Below are positions 12,750 to 26,151 of a stretch of DNA of 64,000 nucleotides, piece after piece. Every line of letters begins with the position of its first letter. The stretch's first letter is position 1. Source of the stretch: Ciona intestinalis (Eukaryota; Chordata; Ascidiacea; Phlebobranchia; Cionidae); contig NC_020176.2 in assembly GCF_000224145.3 (NCBI RefSeq), forward strand, positions 1,302,693 through 1,366,692, given 5' to 3'. A program made the translations under genes and the position numbers. The notes below the pieces were generated by a model. It was not told the origin of the DNA and ran no database searches. It was given only the letters and a program-made list of their open reading frames with translations.

Positions 12750-15700
12750 TTAGTATTTACCCCCAATAACTTGGTACAAAGACTCCACAGCATTGGGTGG
12801 GTCTACTATGCTTGGTAACTCTAAAACATAGTGGTTTCCGTGTCCATGAGGCATGTTTCTACTAAAGGTAATGTCATCCTATGATGTACAAAATTCCATA
12901 GTTAGTATTGTGCTAGAACATTGACAGAAATCTGTATAAAAGTTCAATCACCTCAACACAGCTGCGTAAAACTGAAGTTAAGTCCAATTTTTTCTTATTC
13001 ACCAACTTCGGTTTGGTCCAAGACCCAACAAAAATAACATCATCGTCACGCGGTGTTTTCTCTTCAAGGAAAGAACGATAATTCTGGAACACAAAGTTTA
13101 AAGGTCAAACCAAAAAATAAGGGCCACTCAACATAAATGTATTGCAAACACTTGAAAAAAAATTATGTAGTGCAAAATTAGGAAACTAAAACAGCTTAAA
13201 AATTCATTACTGCCAAACCTTCAATTGTGAAAACTTTTTCTTTTTAGCTCTCCCCACAAGGTGGTGTGCAAGAGCCACTCCAGCCACATTCACTTTTGGA
13301 GGAATCCCCTTCTTTCTCTGTTTTCTCCGCAACTTCCGAAGGACTTCATAAATCAGTGAATGGTCGGACAAATCTGGATGTTGATCCAAAGAGTTGGGAT
13401 CTTGCTCCAAAATGTCAGGATGTTGGTCCGAAAACTCCTGATCTTCACCTAAAGAGTCCAGTTGTTGCTCCAAATACTTTGGATCTTGATTTGAAAAGTC
13501 AGGATCCTGGCGTAAGAAATCTTCATTGAAAGAGTCTAGATGTTGGTTCAAGAACACTTGATGTTGAGGTAAAGAGTCGGAATATTGGTCCAATGTGTCT
13601 TGTTGTTGATCTGATGTCCCTGGATGTTGGCTCAGGAAGTCTTTACCTTGGTTTAGTATTTTTTGATGTTCATTTGATGAATTTGGATGTTGGTTGGTTT
13701 CTTTTTGATAAAAGATGCCTTTATAAATGATTCTTTCATCACACATTCTTTCTTCTGGAGGTATAACCACTCGAGGGACCATTCCACCAGAAAAGTTTTC
13801 TAAAATCCAAAATGGTTATTCGAAACTTTTGCTTAAATGAAACATAACAACACAGAAAAAAAATTTCATTTCAGAAATATATACTTAATGCAACAGTTTA
13901 GTTACAAGAGGACTTTTTCAAAGGCAACATAATTCAAAAAGTTTTTTGTTCTAACAGAAAAATTTCATACATGATCAAAGTCTCATAGATATCATACGAG
14001 TAGTGAATACCACACACACACACAAGCTAATGCACAATATGATCTTTATGATGGAGTTGCCCAACTCTCAACTTCAGATAATGAGCTTGTTTCTCATGAA
14101 GCTTTTATGACCTCATAGGGTCGAATATGATGCACCTATAGAATAATGCAGGCGATATAACACAACACAAACTTGATCAGATCTGCCTTTTTTACAAAAC
14201 AATTCAAACTTATTATTTAAAAGAAACCTATTTATTTCAGGCTTTTCATTTGGTGTGACAAATTTTCAAATACGAAGACAAGCTGTTCAGTTATCTTTAA
14301 AAACTCACTAAACACCCAGGACTAGGGTTATAGGGCTAGAGCATCAGCAACTACAAGTTCATTTTAAAATAGTTGGCTATTGCAATCTGGATAAAACGTA
14401 TCTTGGAACTACTGAACACAGTTACACGTAACCTTTAGAATAGTGTTTCTGTGGATTTCGGCTGAAATTTAGCCACGAGAACATATTATCATACCCATAG
14501 TGGACTTCAATCTCAATCATATACTGATCCATATAAACCTTGATTTATAAAAGGTAACAAAGATAAAACATTTACAATAAACAAAGCCCCTTATTTGTCA
14601 TCTTACCATTTTGTGTTCCAAACGCCTCAGTAACCTAAAACATAAAAGTATTTTATTTCTATTAACAAACAAAATAAACGAAGATGACTAAAGTCAAATT
14701 CTAAGATGATCACACAGAACACGACCTTACAATAATTGCACAACCCATAAGCCAAGCAAGCGATTGGTTATTTAAACTGTCTGCAATTTAAAAAGATAAA
14801 ACTTTGGAGATGTTTTACTTTTAATTAAATTGCCAGGCCAATGATGATAAATGAGTAACATTCATTCCTACCTCTAATTTCACATTCCGTCGTTTGTTTC
14901 CAACTGTTGCTTTAGTAGCACCAACTCTATCTCCGACCTTAATGGTATCCGATAAACTAATGCTTTCTTCTTTATCAGCTTCATTGGAATTAACCTCCAC
15001 TTTAACATACGGCTGAAATGGGAAGCTCGCCTTTCCAACTTGTTCACATACAGAAGCACCACCTTTGGTAATAGAAGGCAAATGTTTTGTAGCACTAACG
15101 TTTTCATTTTTGCCAGCATTACCCCTTTCTTTTATTGCCACATTTTTACCTGTAGCGAATGAATTACTGTTTGCCAAAAAAATTTGTGTCATAGGCGTTT
15201 GAGCTTGGACTGTAGCAGTCGGCGTCAAAACAACAGATGTTTGAACCACAGAAGCACCCTCTACATTTTCCACAGTGTTTATCAAACTTTTTGTATTTAT
15301 TAACTTTTTCTCTGCAGTTAGTGAAGCACTGCTTTCCTTGGCAACATGGGGTGTTTCTTTTGCAGTGTTGACCATCACATTATCATCGCTGTCATCACTA
15401 ACTTCTGCACTGTAGTTAAGTCTTAAGAAAGATTGATAAATTGTATCATCACCAGATTTTCCCCCACTATCATCGTCAATACAAACACCATCGCTACCAT
15501 GTTCTGTATGTGTTTGAACATGTTGCAATGTTTGCGTCATTTCATTTCCTCCAGCTTCATATGTTTCGGCATTCATATGGTTAGCAACACCAAACCTACC
15601 ACACCATATTTGGAAGATCTTCATGACAATTTCAACTTTCATATCAAGAAGATAAGAAGCGAGTTTCACGTCAGAGTTTTGCAAACCTTCTCCAAACCTT

Positions 15701-17273
15701 AGACGAAACAACCTCCATAACACCTTTAGGGGGGAACAAGTGTAATTTAAACTTGAAGGGCTTGAATTTGAAGCTGCATAATTGTATGAGCTGAGCAGTC
15801 TGTATAACATTAATTAGCAATAAGACCCTCTTATTACATTGTGAGATTACTTTAAAAAATAAATAACAAAAACGTTAAAATAATGGTAGTTGTTAACCCA
15901 CACATGAACTAGAACAGTACTTTGAAACCACAGTACATGTTAATTTTGCAGAAATAATTTTGGATTAATAACTTTCCCTATCATGTTTAAATCACATCAC
16001 ACCACGGCTACTGAATTAAATCTAGATTCAACACTAGTCTCACCATTTCTTTTGTATCATTAGCTGATGGATCAAGTATGTCAGCGATGACTCGTGATAT
16101 TAGAAACCATGACTCGACTTTTTGTGGAGTCGAAGTTATTACACTGGCAATAGTTTTGATCGTTTCTTGCGATGGATACTGACATGAATAAAATGATTCT
16201 TGCAGAACCTGGTAAAAGAAGTTATATATATATACATAAAAATGAAAATAAGTGACTTGCCCATTGCGTTTCATTTTTATGAATAAAGGGTAAATGTTAC
16301 TGTATCAAAATAAATAAATTTACAGATTTTTAAAACAGGATTTAAGAATACAATGATTTAAACATCAGTGTCATTTAATCAAGCAACCACAAACTCTTAA
16401 ACAAATAACCTTCTTTGGTGAAGTCGTCAATTCCAAGTTCTTTTTCCATTTAAACCAAGCTTTAATATAAAGTTGAGAAACCCCTGTCTTGACTTGAATT
16501 TCTCGGATTCTTTCTTCATTTAAATGTTTGTTTTGACAGAACTCATGATTAAGGACTTGAACAATTTTTACAGAACCATGTTTTTCTTTGGAATAATTAT
16601 GACCTGTCAATATTAAACATGGTAAACAAACAGAAAATCATGCAAGGGAACAATAACAAATATACAAAGCTGAATTTTGCTCCAAAAACTAAATTACTAT
16701 TTTAAGTTTACAGACACTTTAAACCCAGTTTAAAAAACTAATTGCTTTAGTTTCTGAATTAACCTATAATTTTAAAAGAGGTAGTCAGAGCAATTAATCG
16801 CTATACATAGAACCAATTTAACAATACTATGGGTATAAAATGATTAAATATTTCCATATAATACCTGTTATCTTTGATAAAAGCCAACCTAGTTTCCGAA
16901 ATCGTTTTAACCCTTCAATTTTTGAATTCTCATCTGGTGGCCACAGTTGGTCCAAATGCTTTAACAAATACTGGAACTGCCCACTCAGTCTTCGTCCTGC
17001 ATAATGCCGTGCCCGTGACATATTTCGTCGTTCACGATGTTTTGAATGTTTTATGTTTACACTTGTTGGTTTAAAGGGTTTGTGTTTTGAAAACTCGCAA
17101 TTTTGAACGGGTCTCGTAGTCGTATTTAAGCAACTCTTTTCAGCTGCAGAAACTGTTGAATTAGAAGTTGGAAACGAACTTTTTCTGTGCTCCGACATTG
17201 TATGTTCGTTTCTTCTTGATTCGTCAAAGAAAGCTCGTTTGCAAATAACGCAGCGAAATAAATTTAACGACAT
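12750..17273 (-). CDS. C2H2 zinc-finger protein with three divergent homeodomains
   Basis: Eight exons: 16865-17273, 16410-16603, 16044-16208, 14872-15723, 14607-14634, 13219-13799, 12952-13083, 12750-12878. All phases agree, giving 829 residues. Residues 8-29 form a C2H2 finger (CVICKRAFF...H-x4-H, spacing C-x2-C-x12-H-x4-H). Three homeodomain-like segments follow, roughly 138-198 (helix 3 VSQLYIKAWFKWKKNLE), 203-250 (PQKVESWFLISR) and 257-305 (MKVEIVMKIFQIWCGRFG). A Ser/Thr/Val-rich linker runs to about 540. Residues about 580-690 are a degenerate tandem repeat of an 8-10 residue unit of type DQHPDxLxQ, then a basic patch (RKLRRKQRKKG). DDDVIFV at about 756-762 fits a SUMO-interaction motif. 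The layout recalls vertebrate ZHX/HOMEZ proteins, which combine C2H2 fingers with several homeodomains, but it has one finger rather than two and orthology is not established. A nuclear DNA-binding role is likely. Confidence 0.8.
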
Positions 17274-17970
17274 TTTCGGAACAGTATAATAAAAATACCA
17301 AAATACCTTATTTTAAAATGTACAAATAGTAAACATTTACCTGTAAATAAAACACATCAACTCAAAAATACGATTTTGACAAAAAAAAAACAAAAATAAG
17401 TTTCGTTGTTTCGTCATCTTCATAAATAGAAACAACATTTTTCTTCGGCAAATCTTTATAAAAGAGACGGGCTCTATGCTTGTGCTTTAATTTCTAACCC
17501 AAGACTTCGCAGTTAATCTATCCCAAGAAAGTCAACTCATTTTATAAAAAAAAGTAAATTTGTAAACTAAATAATTTTAAAAGCAACTTTTCATTTAGTC
17601 CATATATTTTTTCAAACGTTGTGAAAACTAGAACTCCAATTGTTTCCCGCCATTTTTAAATTTTAATTTCTTGCTAACGATTGTTTTATTATGTAATAAC
17701 AAAAGGTAACAGTTATTCAGAATGTTTTTTTTTGGAAAGTAATGAAGAATTATCAAACTACAATGGAAGTATAGGGTAAATATATTTTTTTATTTGTGAT
17801 TACGTGTATTGGTTTATGTTTCATTAACGTATATGAATATAAATAAATATATTAGTATTATTGCAATGAAACTATGCTAATATAGATCGTTAACATATAA
17901 AATGAACTCCAGTATCACGACTTGTAGCGAACACAGTTTGTTGAAGAATTTCAAAACATCTCGTGGAAGT
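17274..17970. other. Intergenic region between zinc-finger gene and UNC93A copy 1
   Basis: AT-rich, no gene seen. From about 17700 the sequence matches the region downstream of the second UNC93A copy (from about 22380), so the left edge of the tandem duplication unit lies here. Confidence 0.55.
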
Positions 17971-20376
17971 TTATTTTCTTAGTTTAAGAATCTCTAAAAA
18001 CCCTGAAAGTTAAATGTTTGCAGATTTAGCATAATATGCTTAAAAGGTCTGAATGTAAACACAACTGCTGCTGACATGCTACTATTATATGCAAATAAAC
18101 AAAACTGGTCTAAAATACCTGCTAAAAAAACTGAAAAAAGCAAGGTTGCAATATGATAGTAGATCTTTGTACTAACACAAAAGGCAGTGCTTGCACTAAA
18201 CTCTATAATGAATCCAGCAGCAAATGTTAGGCCCCAGAACATAAAAGAGATTTCCTTGTTTGGAAACTGTCCATATTTATCTAAAAGTAAAATTAATAAT
18301 TTAGATTACTACCAATGGTTGTTTCATACGGTATGAATCTTTTCACCGTCCAATGCTTACACACATGGTGTTGACAGGAAGTAAAAACGTTGTTTTTTAC
18401 TTTGATTCAATCATATATATACCATGCAGTACTTAAAACATACCATAATTGTAATTACTTACATCCAACATTGACTTGTGCCACTGATGCTGAAAATCCA
18501 GCCATACAAAACAAGACATAAACCACCCAAGTTGTAGAAACAGTTGGGACCCAAAACAAACAGACCATGTAGAAACTCATATCAGATATAAGTTGAATAA
18601 AGAAAATAGGCAGACACCCGTATCGCCCAAGGATTTTTCCACTGACAATACAGAAGATCCCATTCACCACACCATACAGAATTAAGCAAATCCCAACCTG
18701 TAACAAATACATATCGAGGCTTACCTTATAAAATATTCTATATGGCTATTAGTGTTTTTTGATTTAGTGACTTCTTTAGTTTGTATATGGCGTTTAGATT
18801 TAAATCTTCGCTATAAAAACCTGGGATACACCCAGAATACATGATGCCCAAGCTCTTGTCAGTTCACTGATGCTGAATCCACAGAACATTCCAAGGTAGA
18901 TGGACAAAGGAATTATTAAAACTTGTCTCATCATTGTCAGTTGTTTGATTGTATCTTTCATTGTTCGTATGACCAACTTCAACATCTATTAACAACAACT
19001 TATTGAAAATCTAATATCGGTAAATGGAAATCAAAATTAACGACCTATAACATACAAAAAAATGTGTAAACTTGAGTTGGGAGCTTCGAACTTACTGAGT
19101 TGTTTTCCTCATTTTCTCCTGAATCTCCTTTGTCATTCATTGGTATTCCCTCTTCACCATCAAGTTTTAAAGTAGAACTTTTTCTTTTGTTTGATTCAAG
19201 TTCTATTTCAGGTACCAGCCACATATGAATGCCGGCACCAATGAACATGATGAACAGCAGCACAGATAAAAGGACATATAACGCCACTGGGTTAGTAGGG
19301 ACATATTGGTCAATGTGCGCTGTAGTTACATTGGGATCTTGACAATCATTCGCCCCACAGTAAAGAAATTGATCATCTGTAGATGTTATTGTTGTGTTGA
19401 TTGTTGTAGTTGAATTGGGAGGAAATAAATGCAACACAACAAACGAGAATGAATTTCCAACGATCTAGAGAAAATAATGTGTGATGTATTGATGGTGTGA
19501 AAGCAAGAAGTTTTACCACCAGAAAAAAAAAAACTATACTAAACTTGCCTGATTAATAACAAACAATCCAAGTAATAAACCAGCAAATTCAGCAACACAT
19601 TGTTCTGCTGGCCGTCCTGTACACCTGTGGTATTTCATTCCATAATGAACATAAATTATTCCAAGGGGAATCCAGTATATTGTCTCACTAAGTCCACCTA
19701 GTACACCAGCAATGTACAACACGGCAGGAGCTGTCAATTGTAAATGGTGTTTTTTTGGTTTAATTGGGGGGAAATTGTTTATATATAAGAATTTTAACTC
19801 TTATTTAAATTACCTTCCCAATGGGGTTTAATTTGATACAATAAAATGAATTCTACTCAATGTTATGTCCATATACTACTATTCATTTACAACACAGGTA
19901 AGTTACTTGGATAAAAGTTTGCAGCTACATAGAGGACATAGCCCAACTCTCCAAGCATGAGTGCCTTTTTCACTCCAACAACCCTGATGAATAGTGGGGA
20001 AAAGAAGGAAGATAGGAACGTAACAATGTAAGTGATTGTCATCATTTGGGATCCTGATTAAAAATAAATCTTTGAGGTTAATTATATATATCTAAACTTA
20101 TATAAAAGAAATCCGACATTTATGCGTCAGCCTGATATGTTACCAAACTTAGTGTCTAGTTTCCCAAGTTTTTGGCATTAACTTTGGAAGAGGTGATCAT
20201 TTTTTTCCTAAACACTTACCTAAACCTCCTTTAATATTTATACTTGACTGAAGAACTAGCATAGATGTGTAACCGCTAAATAAAAGAATCAAGCCCACTA
20301 AAATTCCAAAGTAATGTATTCGAACTTTTCTTGCTTTTTTCGGATCAACTGAAACTTCTGATTTTGTTTCTTCCAT
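17971..20376 (-). CDS. UNC93A: UNC93A-like membrane transporter, copy 1
   Basis: Eight exons: 20220-20376, 19907-20053, 19549-19730, 19096-19464, 18821-18985, 18463-18697, 18119-18280, 17971-18002. The phases all agree, giving about 482 residues (human UNC93A 457). The protein is a multi-span membrane protein of the UNC93/MFS fold: N-terminal helix [40 protein letters not shown] after helix 2, and several later helices such as [20 protein letters not shown] luminal loop between helices ([27 protein letters not shown]) carries N-glycosylation sites. The intron after exon 3 uses a GC donor (CAG/GCAAGT). The start chosen is [10 protein letters not shown]; a TTG-initiated extension is not credible. 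UNC93A is poorly characterised; the family includes UNC93B1, which escorts Toll-like receptors, and a potassium-channel regulator in worms. Copy 2 lies 4.7 kb to the right on the same strand. Confidence 0.9.
19547..19548 (-). other. GC splice donor in UNC93A copy 1
   Basis: The exon 3 donor reads CAG/GCAAGT on the minus strand, the classic strong context for a GC-AG intron. The same donor is kept in copy 2 at 24279-24280, so it predates the duplication. Confidence 0.8.
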
Positions 20377-22615
20377 TTTTTTATTTGTCAAATTTTATTA
20401 AAATATGAACAAGTTTGACACCTAAAAGCAACTAACTTCTTACATTTTTTATTTATTTTAAAATATTTAACTCAAGCTTTAAACATTTGACTCCTGGCTC
20501 TCTTGACCAGCAGCAACCTCTACGCTAAAGTCATTCTCTTGAAAATAATTGTTTGAATCTTTTATATACTGCGTAACATGTGATGGTGAAAGTTGCAAGT
20601 CAGATACATATCCAGCGCATGGTAAATATTTGTGAACAAACACAACCCATCCTGACCTCTTTTAATCCTGTCAGCAAATTCATTCACACACAATAGCTTT
20701 GAAGTTAAGTATAATCTCTTTTTATAATCCTTATATATTGGATGCAGTATTGGACTTATTATGCATTGTTAAAATATGAATGTCCTAACTAACCTTTACA
20801 TTAACAATCATTTTCTCTCTGTAGGTTTTATGGCTAGAGGATATTGTTTTTTTTTGCTGCCACAATTTTATTATCTTATGCACACAATGAGTTGATTTGT
20901 AACTACAGTTTGTGACATTGGAGTGTGAACAGTTTATTTTATTGTTTATAAGCACACAATGGACAAATTGCCTTGTATTGACGTAAACTGGGTTCTATTC
21001 TTGTACTTTACTTCCTAAACCCATGTAGTTAATATTTGTTTTGAAGTCAAAAAATGAATAGTAAACTTGTAACCTAATTAGTTTCAAAACAATTTTCCAT
21101 TCCTTTACTACATTACTTTTATTTCATCACATATATGGCCATGTAGATCCTTTATTGTTGTTGCTTCTCAATTCCTAATTTTGGAATTTATTCTTTAATC
21201 TCTTGAGTGTCCATTCATATATGTCTATAAATTTTAGGCTAAATTTTTAGATTCAAAACAGTACCATATAATTAGCAAATAATTAATAATTACTTTACTG
21301 TTTGATTGAACGAAAAATCCTCCAATTAATGATTATAACCTTTCAAGTCAATTATGTAATTATTGTAACTATCCTCACATGCCAGGAAACGACAGTCGTT
21401 ATAACACAGGTGTTCATACACCTCGTGCCAACTTACGAGTTACCATGTATGTTGGTTTTTTTTAATTTTTTTATGTATATCTGATAACTTGGACAACCTA
21501 TTAGTGACCACTTGATTGAAGCAATTGCCTGAGAATGTCTTTCCCAAGGACACATACGTCCACGATGGTAGCAGCAGCGACAAGTATCAATTACCTTTGT
21601 GTTACAGGCAGGCGCGCTAACCACTTTGCCACAGCAACAGACAGTAAAGTCAACTGCCATACATCTGGAACTCATTAGTAACACAGTTATCAATAACTTA
21701 TTGCTTTGTTTCTGTTGTAGTGAAAATGAACAAAAACTGTTAAAGATGTATAAAAATATCACTTATCAAAAGAAAAAATAAATATACAATATTTGTAAGG
21801 CAGGGCAAGGATAAGACTCGGGTTTGTAGGGACATTTTGATCTGTTCCCAGGCGCCCAAACGGTTAAGCTATCATTTCTTGTACGATCTGTTGAAACAGC
21901 GGTTACGTTACACTGTTTGGGAACTTGGGAGTACCTGTGTTAGTAAGATGAAAAATCCACACATCGATTGACGCCTGTATCAATTTATAGCTGTTTAGGG
22001 GGGAAGGGGCATTAAAAGCACTAACTTTTATACCTTATTGTCATTTGTCAGCAACAATAAAGTTAACTAGTGCAAGTTTACAAGTTAACACATGGTGCAG
22101 GAGTTGTACAGATTTACACATATTCTTTACCAATCACTCAATCCATCATAAGTTGTAGTACATGTATAAATGCATTCTATTTACTGATCAACAATGGCGA
22201 CTAAAAACTCTTTTGTTGGTTACTACTAGTTTCTTTTTTATCAAGCTTAGTTGACCGTTGTAGTAAGTAAAGGGTTAATTAATATTATGCTATTTGGTTT
22301 AATATGTGCTCACTCATTAAACTTTTGCTCTCTTTTATTACGATTTCATGTTAAACATAAGAAAAGTTGTAGTATTCTCATAATAGTTTTTTAAAGTGAT
22401 GAAGAATTATTAAATAACATTGAAAATAAAGAGTAAATATATTTTTTCATGTTCTGTATTGGTTTATGTTTTTTGACAGATATAAATATATTTGTGATTA
22501 TTAGTAGTTTTGCATATAAACTATGCTACATAAATAGATTGTTAACATATGAAACAAACTGCGGACTTTAGTGAAAACAAGTTTGTTAAAGAATTTCAAA
22601 ACATCTCCTGGAAGT
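20377..22615. other. Region between the two UNC93A copies
   Basis: No gene supported. About 20400-20970 matches 25120-25710 upstream of copy 2, so it is duplicated 5' flank. A full SINE occupies 21381-21646. From about 22380 the sequence matches the downstream flank of copy 1. The remaining unique stretch has no recognisable features. Confidence 0.6.
21381..21646 (-). repeat. tRNA-headed SINE, near full length (Cics-1-like)
   Basis: On the minus strand it begins with a tRNA-like head (gtggcaaagtggttagcgcg with a following ggtaattgatac B-box region), passes the landmark ggacgtatgtgtccttggg, and ends with a tail containing gtaactcgtaag, cacgaggtgtatgaacacc and tgttataacgactgtcgttt. The same order is found at 37087-37360 and 58324-58562. 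Ciona is known to carry a composite tRNA-related SINE (Cics-1); I cannot align to it here, so the family name is an inference. Confidence 0.75.
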
Positions 22616-25102
22616 TTATTTTCTTGGCTTTAGAATCTCTAAGATTGCTGAAAATAAAATGTTTGCAGAATTTAGAATATTGTACCTAAAAACGCAAATG
22701 GTTTAAATAAAAACACAGCTGCTGCTGACATGCTACTATTATATGTAATTTATTTAAATTGTTAAATAATACCTGCTAAAGGAACTGAAACAAGCAAGGT
22801 TGCTATATGATAGTAGATCTTTGTACTAACACAAAAGGCAGTGCTTGCGCTAAACTCTATAATTAATCCAGCAGCAAATGTTACGCTCCAGAACATAAAA
22901 GAAATTTCTTTGTTTGGAAACTGTCCATATTTATCTAAAAGTAAAATTCTTAATTAAGATAACTGCCATTCATGTTGCGAAAAGATGAATAGCTTTATAG
23001 CTGGTGTTAAAGTTTTATGGTTGTTTCTAAAGGTAATAAATCTTTTCATTTTCGAATACTTAAACACAGGGTGTTGAAAGAAAGTAAAAAGTTTTTTACT
23101 TTGATTCAATCATATATATTTTTAGCACACAGTACTTAAAACATACTATAGTTCTAATTACTTACATCCAATATTGACTTGTGCACCTGATGCTGAAAAT
23201 CCAGCCATACAAAACAAGACATAAACCACCCAAGTTGTAGAAACAGTTGGGACCCATAACAAACAGACCAAGTAAAAACTTATATCGAGTATAAGTTGAA
23301 TAACCAAAATAGGAAGACACCCGTATCGCCCAAGGATTTTTCCACTGACAATACAGAAAGTCCCACTCACCACACCATACAGAATCAAGCAAATCCCAAC
23401 CTGTAACAAATTTATGGATATATGGTTTACCTTATAAATATCAAATTTAGCTATTAGTGATATTTTAGCTTTAAACTGAAGTGACATCTTCAGTTTGTAG
23501 ATTGTGTATTAGTCTGTATAGCATTTGAACACTGTTTAAATCTTTCGCTATAAATACCTGGGATACACCCAGAATACATGATGTCCAAGCTCTTGTCAGT
23601 TCACTGATGCTGAATCCACAGAACATTCCAAGGTAGATGGACAAAGGAATTATTAAAACTTGTCTCATCATTGTCAGCTGTTTGATTGTATCTTTCATTG
23701 TTTGTATGACCAACTTCAAAATCTATTAACAACAACTTTTCAAATTTATCGGTAAATAGAAATCAAAATCAACGACCTAGCGTACAAAAAAATGTGTAAA
23801 CCAATTGAGTTGGAAACTTAGAACTTACGGAGGTTTTTTCCTCATTTTCTCCTGAATCTCCTTTGTCATTCAGTGGTATTCCCTCTTTACCATCAAGTTT
23901 TAAAGTAGAATTTTTTCTTTTGTTTGATTCAAGTTCTATTTCAGGTACCAGCCACATATGAATGCCGGCACCAATGAACATGATGAACAGCAGCACAGAT
24001 AAAAGGACATATAATGCCACTGGGTTAGTAGGGACATATTGGTCAATGTGCGCTGTAGTTACATTGGGATCTTGACAATCATTCGCCCCACAGTAAAGAA
24101 ATTGATCATCAGTAGTTCTTATTGTTGTGTTGATTGTTGCAGTTGAATTGGGAGGAAATAAATGTAATACAACAAACGAGAATAAATTTCCAATAATCTA
24201 GAGAAAATAATGTGTGATGTATTGATGGTGCAAAAGCAGGAAGTTTTACCACGAGAAAAAAAAAGCTGTATTAAACTTGCCTGATTAATAACAAACAATC
24301 CAAGTAATAAACCAGCAAATTCAGCAACACATTGTTCTGCTGGCCGTCCTGTATACCTGTGGTATTTCATTCCATAATGAACATAAATTATTCCGACAGG
24401 AATCCAGTATATTGACTCACTAAGTCCACCTAGTACGCCAGCAATGTACAACACGGCAGGAGCTGTCAATAGTAATGATGTTTTTATAGTTTACTTTAGT
24501 AAACAAAAAAGTGAATTATGAAATTTAATTATTTTTTTAATCCACATTTACAATGTCATTTAATTTGATTAATATTCCTAAGGTTATGCCCATGCACTAT
24601 CTTTCTTTCACAACAGGTAAGCTACATGGATAGAAGTTTGCAGCTACATAGAGGACATAGCCCAACTCTCCAAGCATGAGTGCCTTTTTCACTCCAACAA
24701 CCCGGATGAATAGTGGGGAAATAAAGAAGGAAGATAGGAACGTAACAATGTAAGTGATTGTCATCATTTGTGATCCTGATTAAAAATAAAGTAAGATGTT
24801 AATTATATATACCTAAACTTATATAAAAGAAATCCGACATTTATGCGTCAGCCTGATATGTTACCAAACTTAGTGTCTAGTTTCCCAAGTTTTTGGCATT
24901 AAATTTGGAAGAGTTGGTTTGGTGATTTTTCACCTAAGAACTTACCTAACCCTTCTTTAATATTTATACTTGACTGAAGAACTAGTATAGATGTGTAACC
25001 ACTAAATAAAAGAATCAAGCCGACCAAAATTCCAAAGTAATGCATTCGAACTTTTTTGGCTTTTTTCGGATCAACTGAAACTTCTGATTTTGTTTCTTCC
25101 AT
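22616..25102 (-). CDS. UNC93A: UNC93A-like membrane transporter, copy 2
   Basis: Eight exons with the same boundaries and phases as copy 1: 24946-25102, 24626-24775, 24281-24462, 23829-24197, 23558-23722, 23166-23400, 22773-22934, 22616-22647, giving 483 residues. It is very close to copy 1 at the protein level, for example [18 protein letters not shown] and [18 protein letters not shown] are shared. Exon 2 is one codon longer (Phe-Ile-Ser in place of Phe-Ser). Exon 5 begins with Ile rather than Met, showing that the Met at this point in copy 1 is not a start. The GC donor after exon 3 is conserved. Both copies look intact, so this is a working tandem pair rather than gene plus pseudogene. 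Function as for copy 1: a multi-span UNC93-type transporter or regulator in the plasma membrane or endosomes, inferred from family. Confidence 0.9.
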
Positions 25103-26151
25103 TCTTTTATTTGTCAAATTTTATTAAAATATGAACAAGTTTGACACCTAAGAGCAACTAACTTCTTATATTTTTTATTTATTTTAAAATATTAACTCAA
25201 GCTTTAAACATTTGACTCATGGCTCTCTTGACCAGCAGCAACCTCTACGCTAAAGTCATTCTCTTGAAAATAAATGTTTGAATATTTTATATACTGCGTA
25301 ACATGTGATGGTGAAAGTTGCAAGTCAGATACACATCCAGCGCATGTTAAATATTTGTGAACAAACACAACCCATCCTGACCTGTTTTAATCCGGTCAGC
25401 AAATTCATTCGCACACAATAGCCTTAAAGTTAAATATATTATCTTTTTTATAATCCTTTCATATTGGTCGCAGTAGTGGACTCATTGTTTAAACATGAGT
25501 GTCTTAACAAATCTTTATATAAACAGTTTTCTTTCTGTAGGTTTTATGGCTGGATATTGGTTTTCCGCTGCCACAAGTTTATTGTCCTAATGCACACAAT
25601 TAGTTTCTTTGTAACTAAAGTTTGTGATACTGAATGTTTGCAGCAAACATTTTCATAGTGTAACCACTTTATTTTATTGTTCAAAAGCACACAATGGATA
25701 AATTGCATTGAATTGGCATTAACTAAAATCAAAAACATAAAAAATATATTGAAAAGTTTGCCAAATTGAACCTTGGTATCAATGTTCTTAGTGAAAATCT
25801 ACAGCAGTTCTATACATAAAGTTTTATGGTCACCACCACCAATCCTAAACTATGCTTGACATGTATTCTAATTTTAACACTACAATCACGAACTTTTAGA
25901 AGGTTTTAAACATTGCTGCATAACTAATTAGCCTGGATTTTGATATAACCCACATTGATCTAGTAGGAACTATATGAACACATTCGTTATAAAATATTTA
26001 CCCGATCAAATTATTGAAATTAAACAGCACAGGTTGCATACCTTTGATGTTAACTAATGTTGCATAAAAACTTATTATTCCATTAAAAATTGTTAAAACC
26101 ATTAAAAAGATTTCATTGTTAGTTAAGCAGATTCACAAGACTTAAATTTAT
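25103..26151. other. Intergenic region between UNC93A copy 2 and CYP copy 1
   Basis: The first 600 bp are the duplicated 5' flank of UNC93A. The rest is AT-rich and without a supported gene. Confidence 0.6.
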
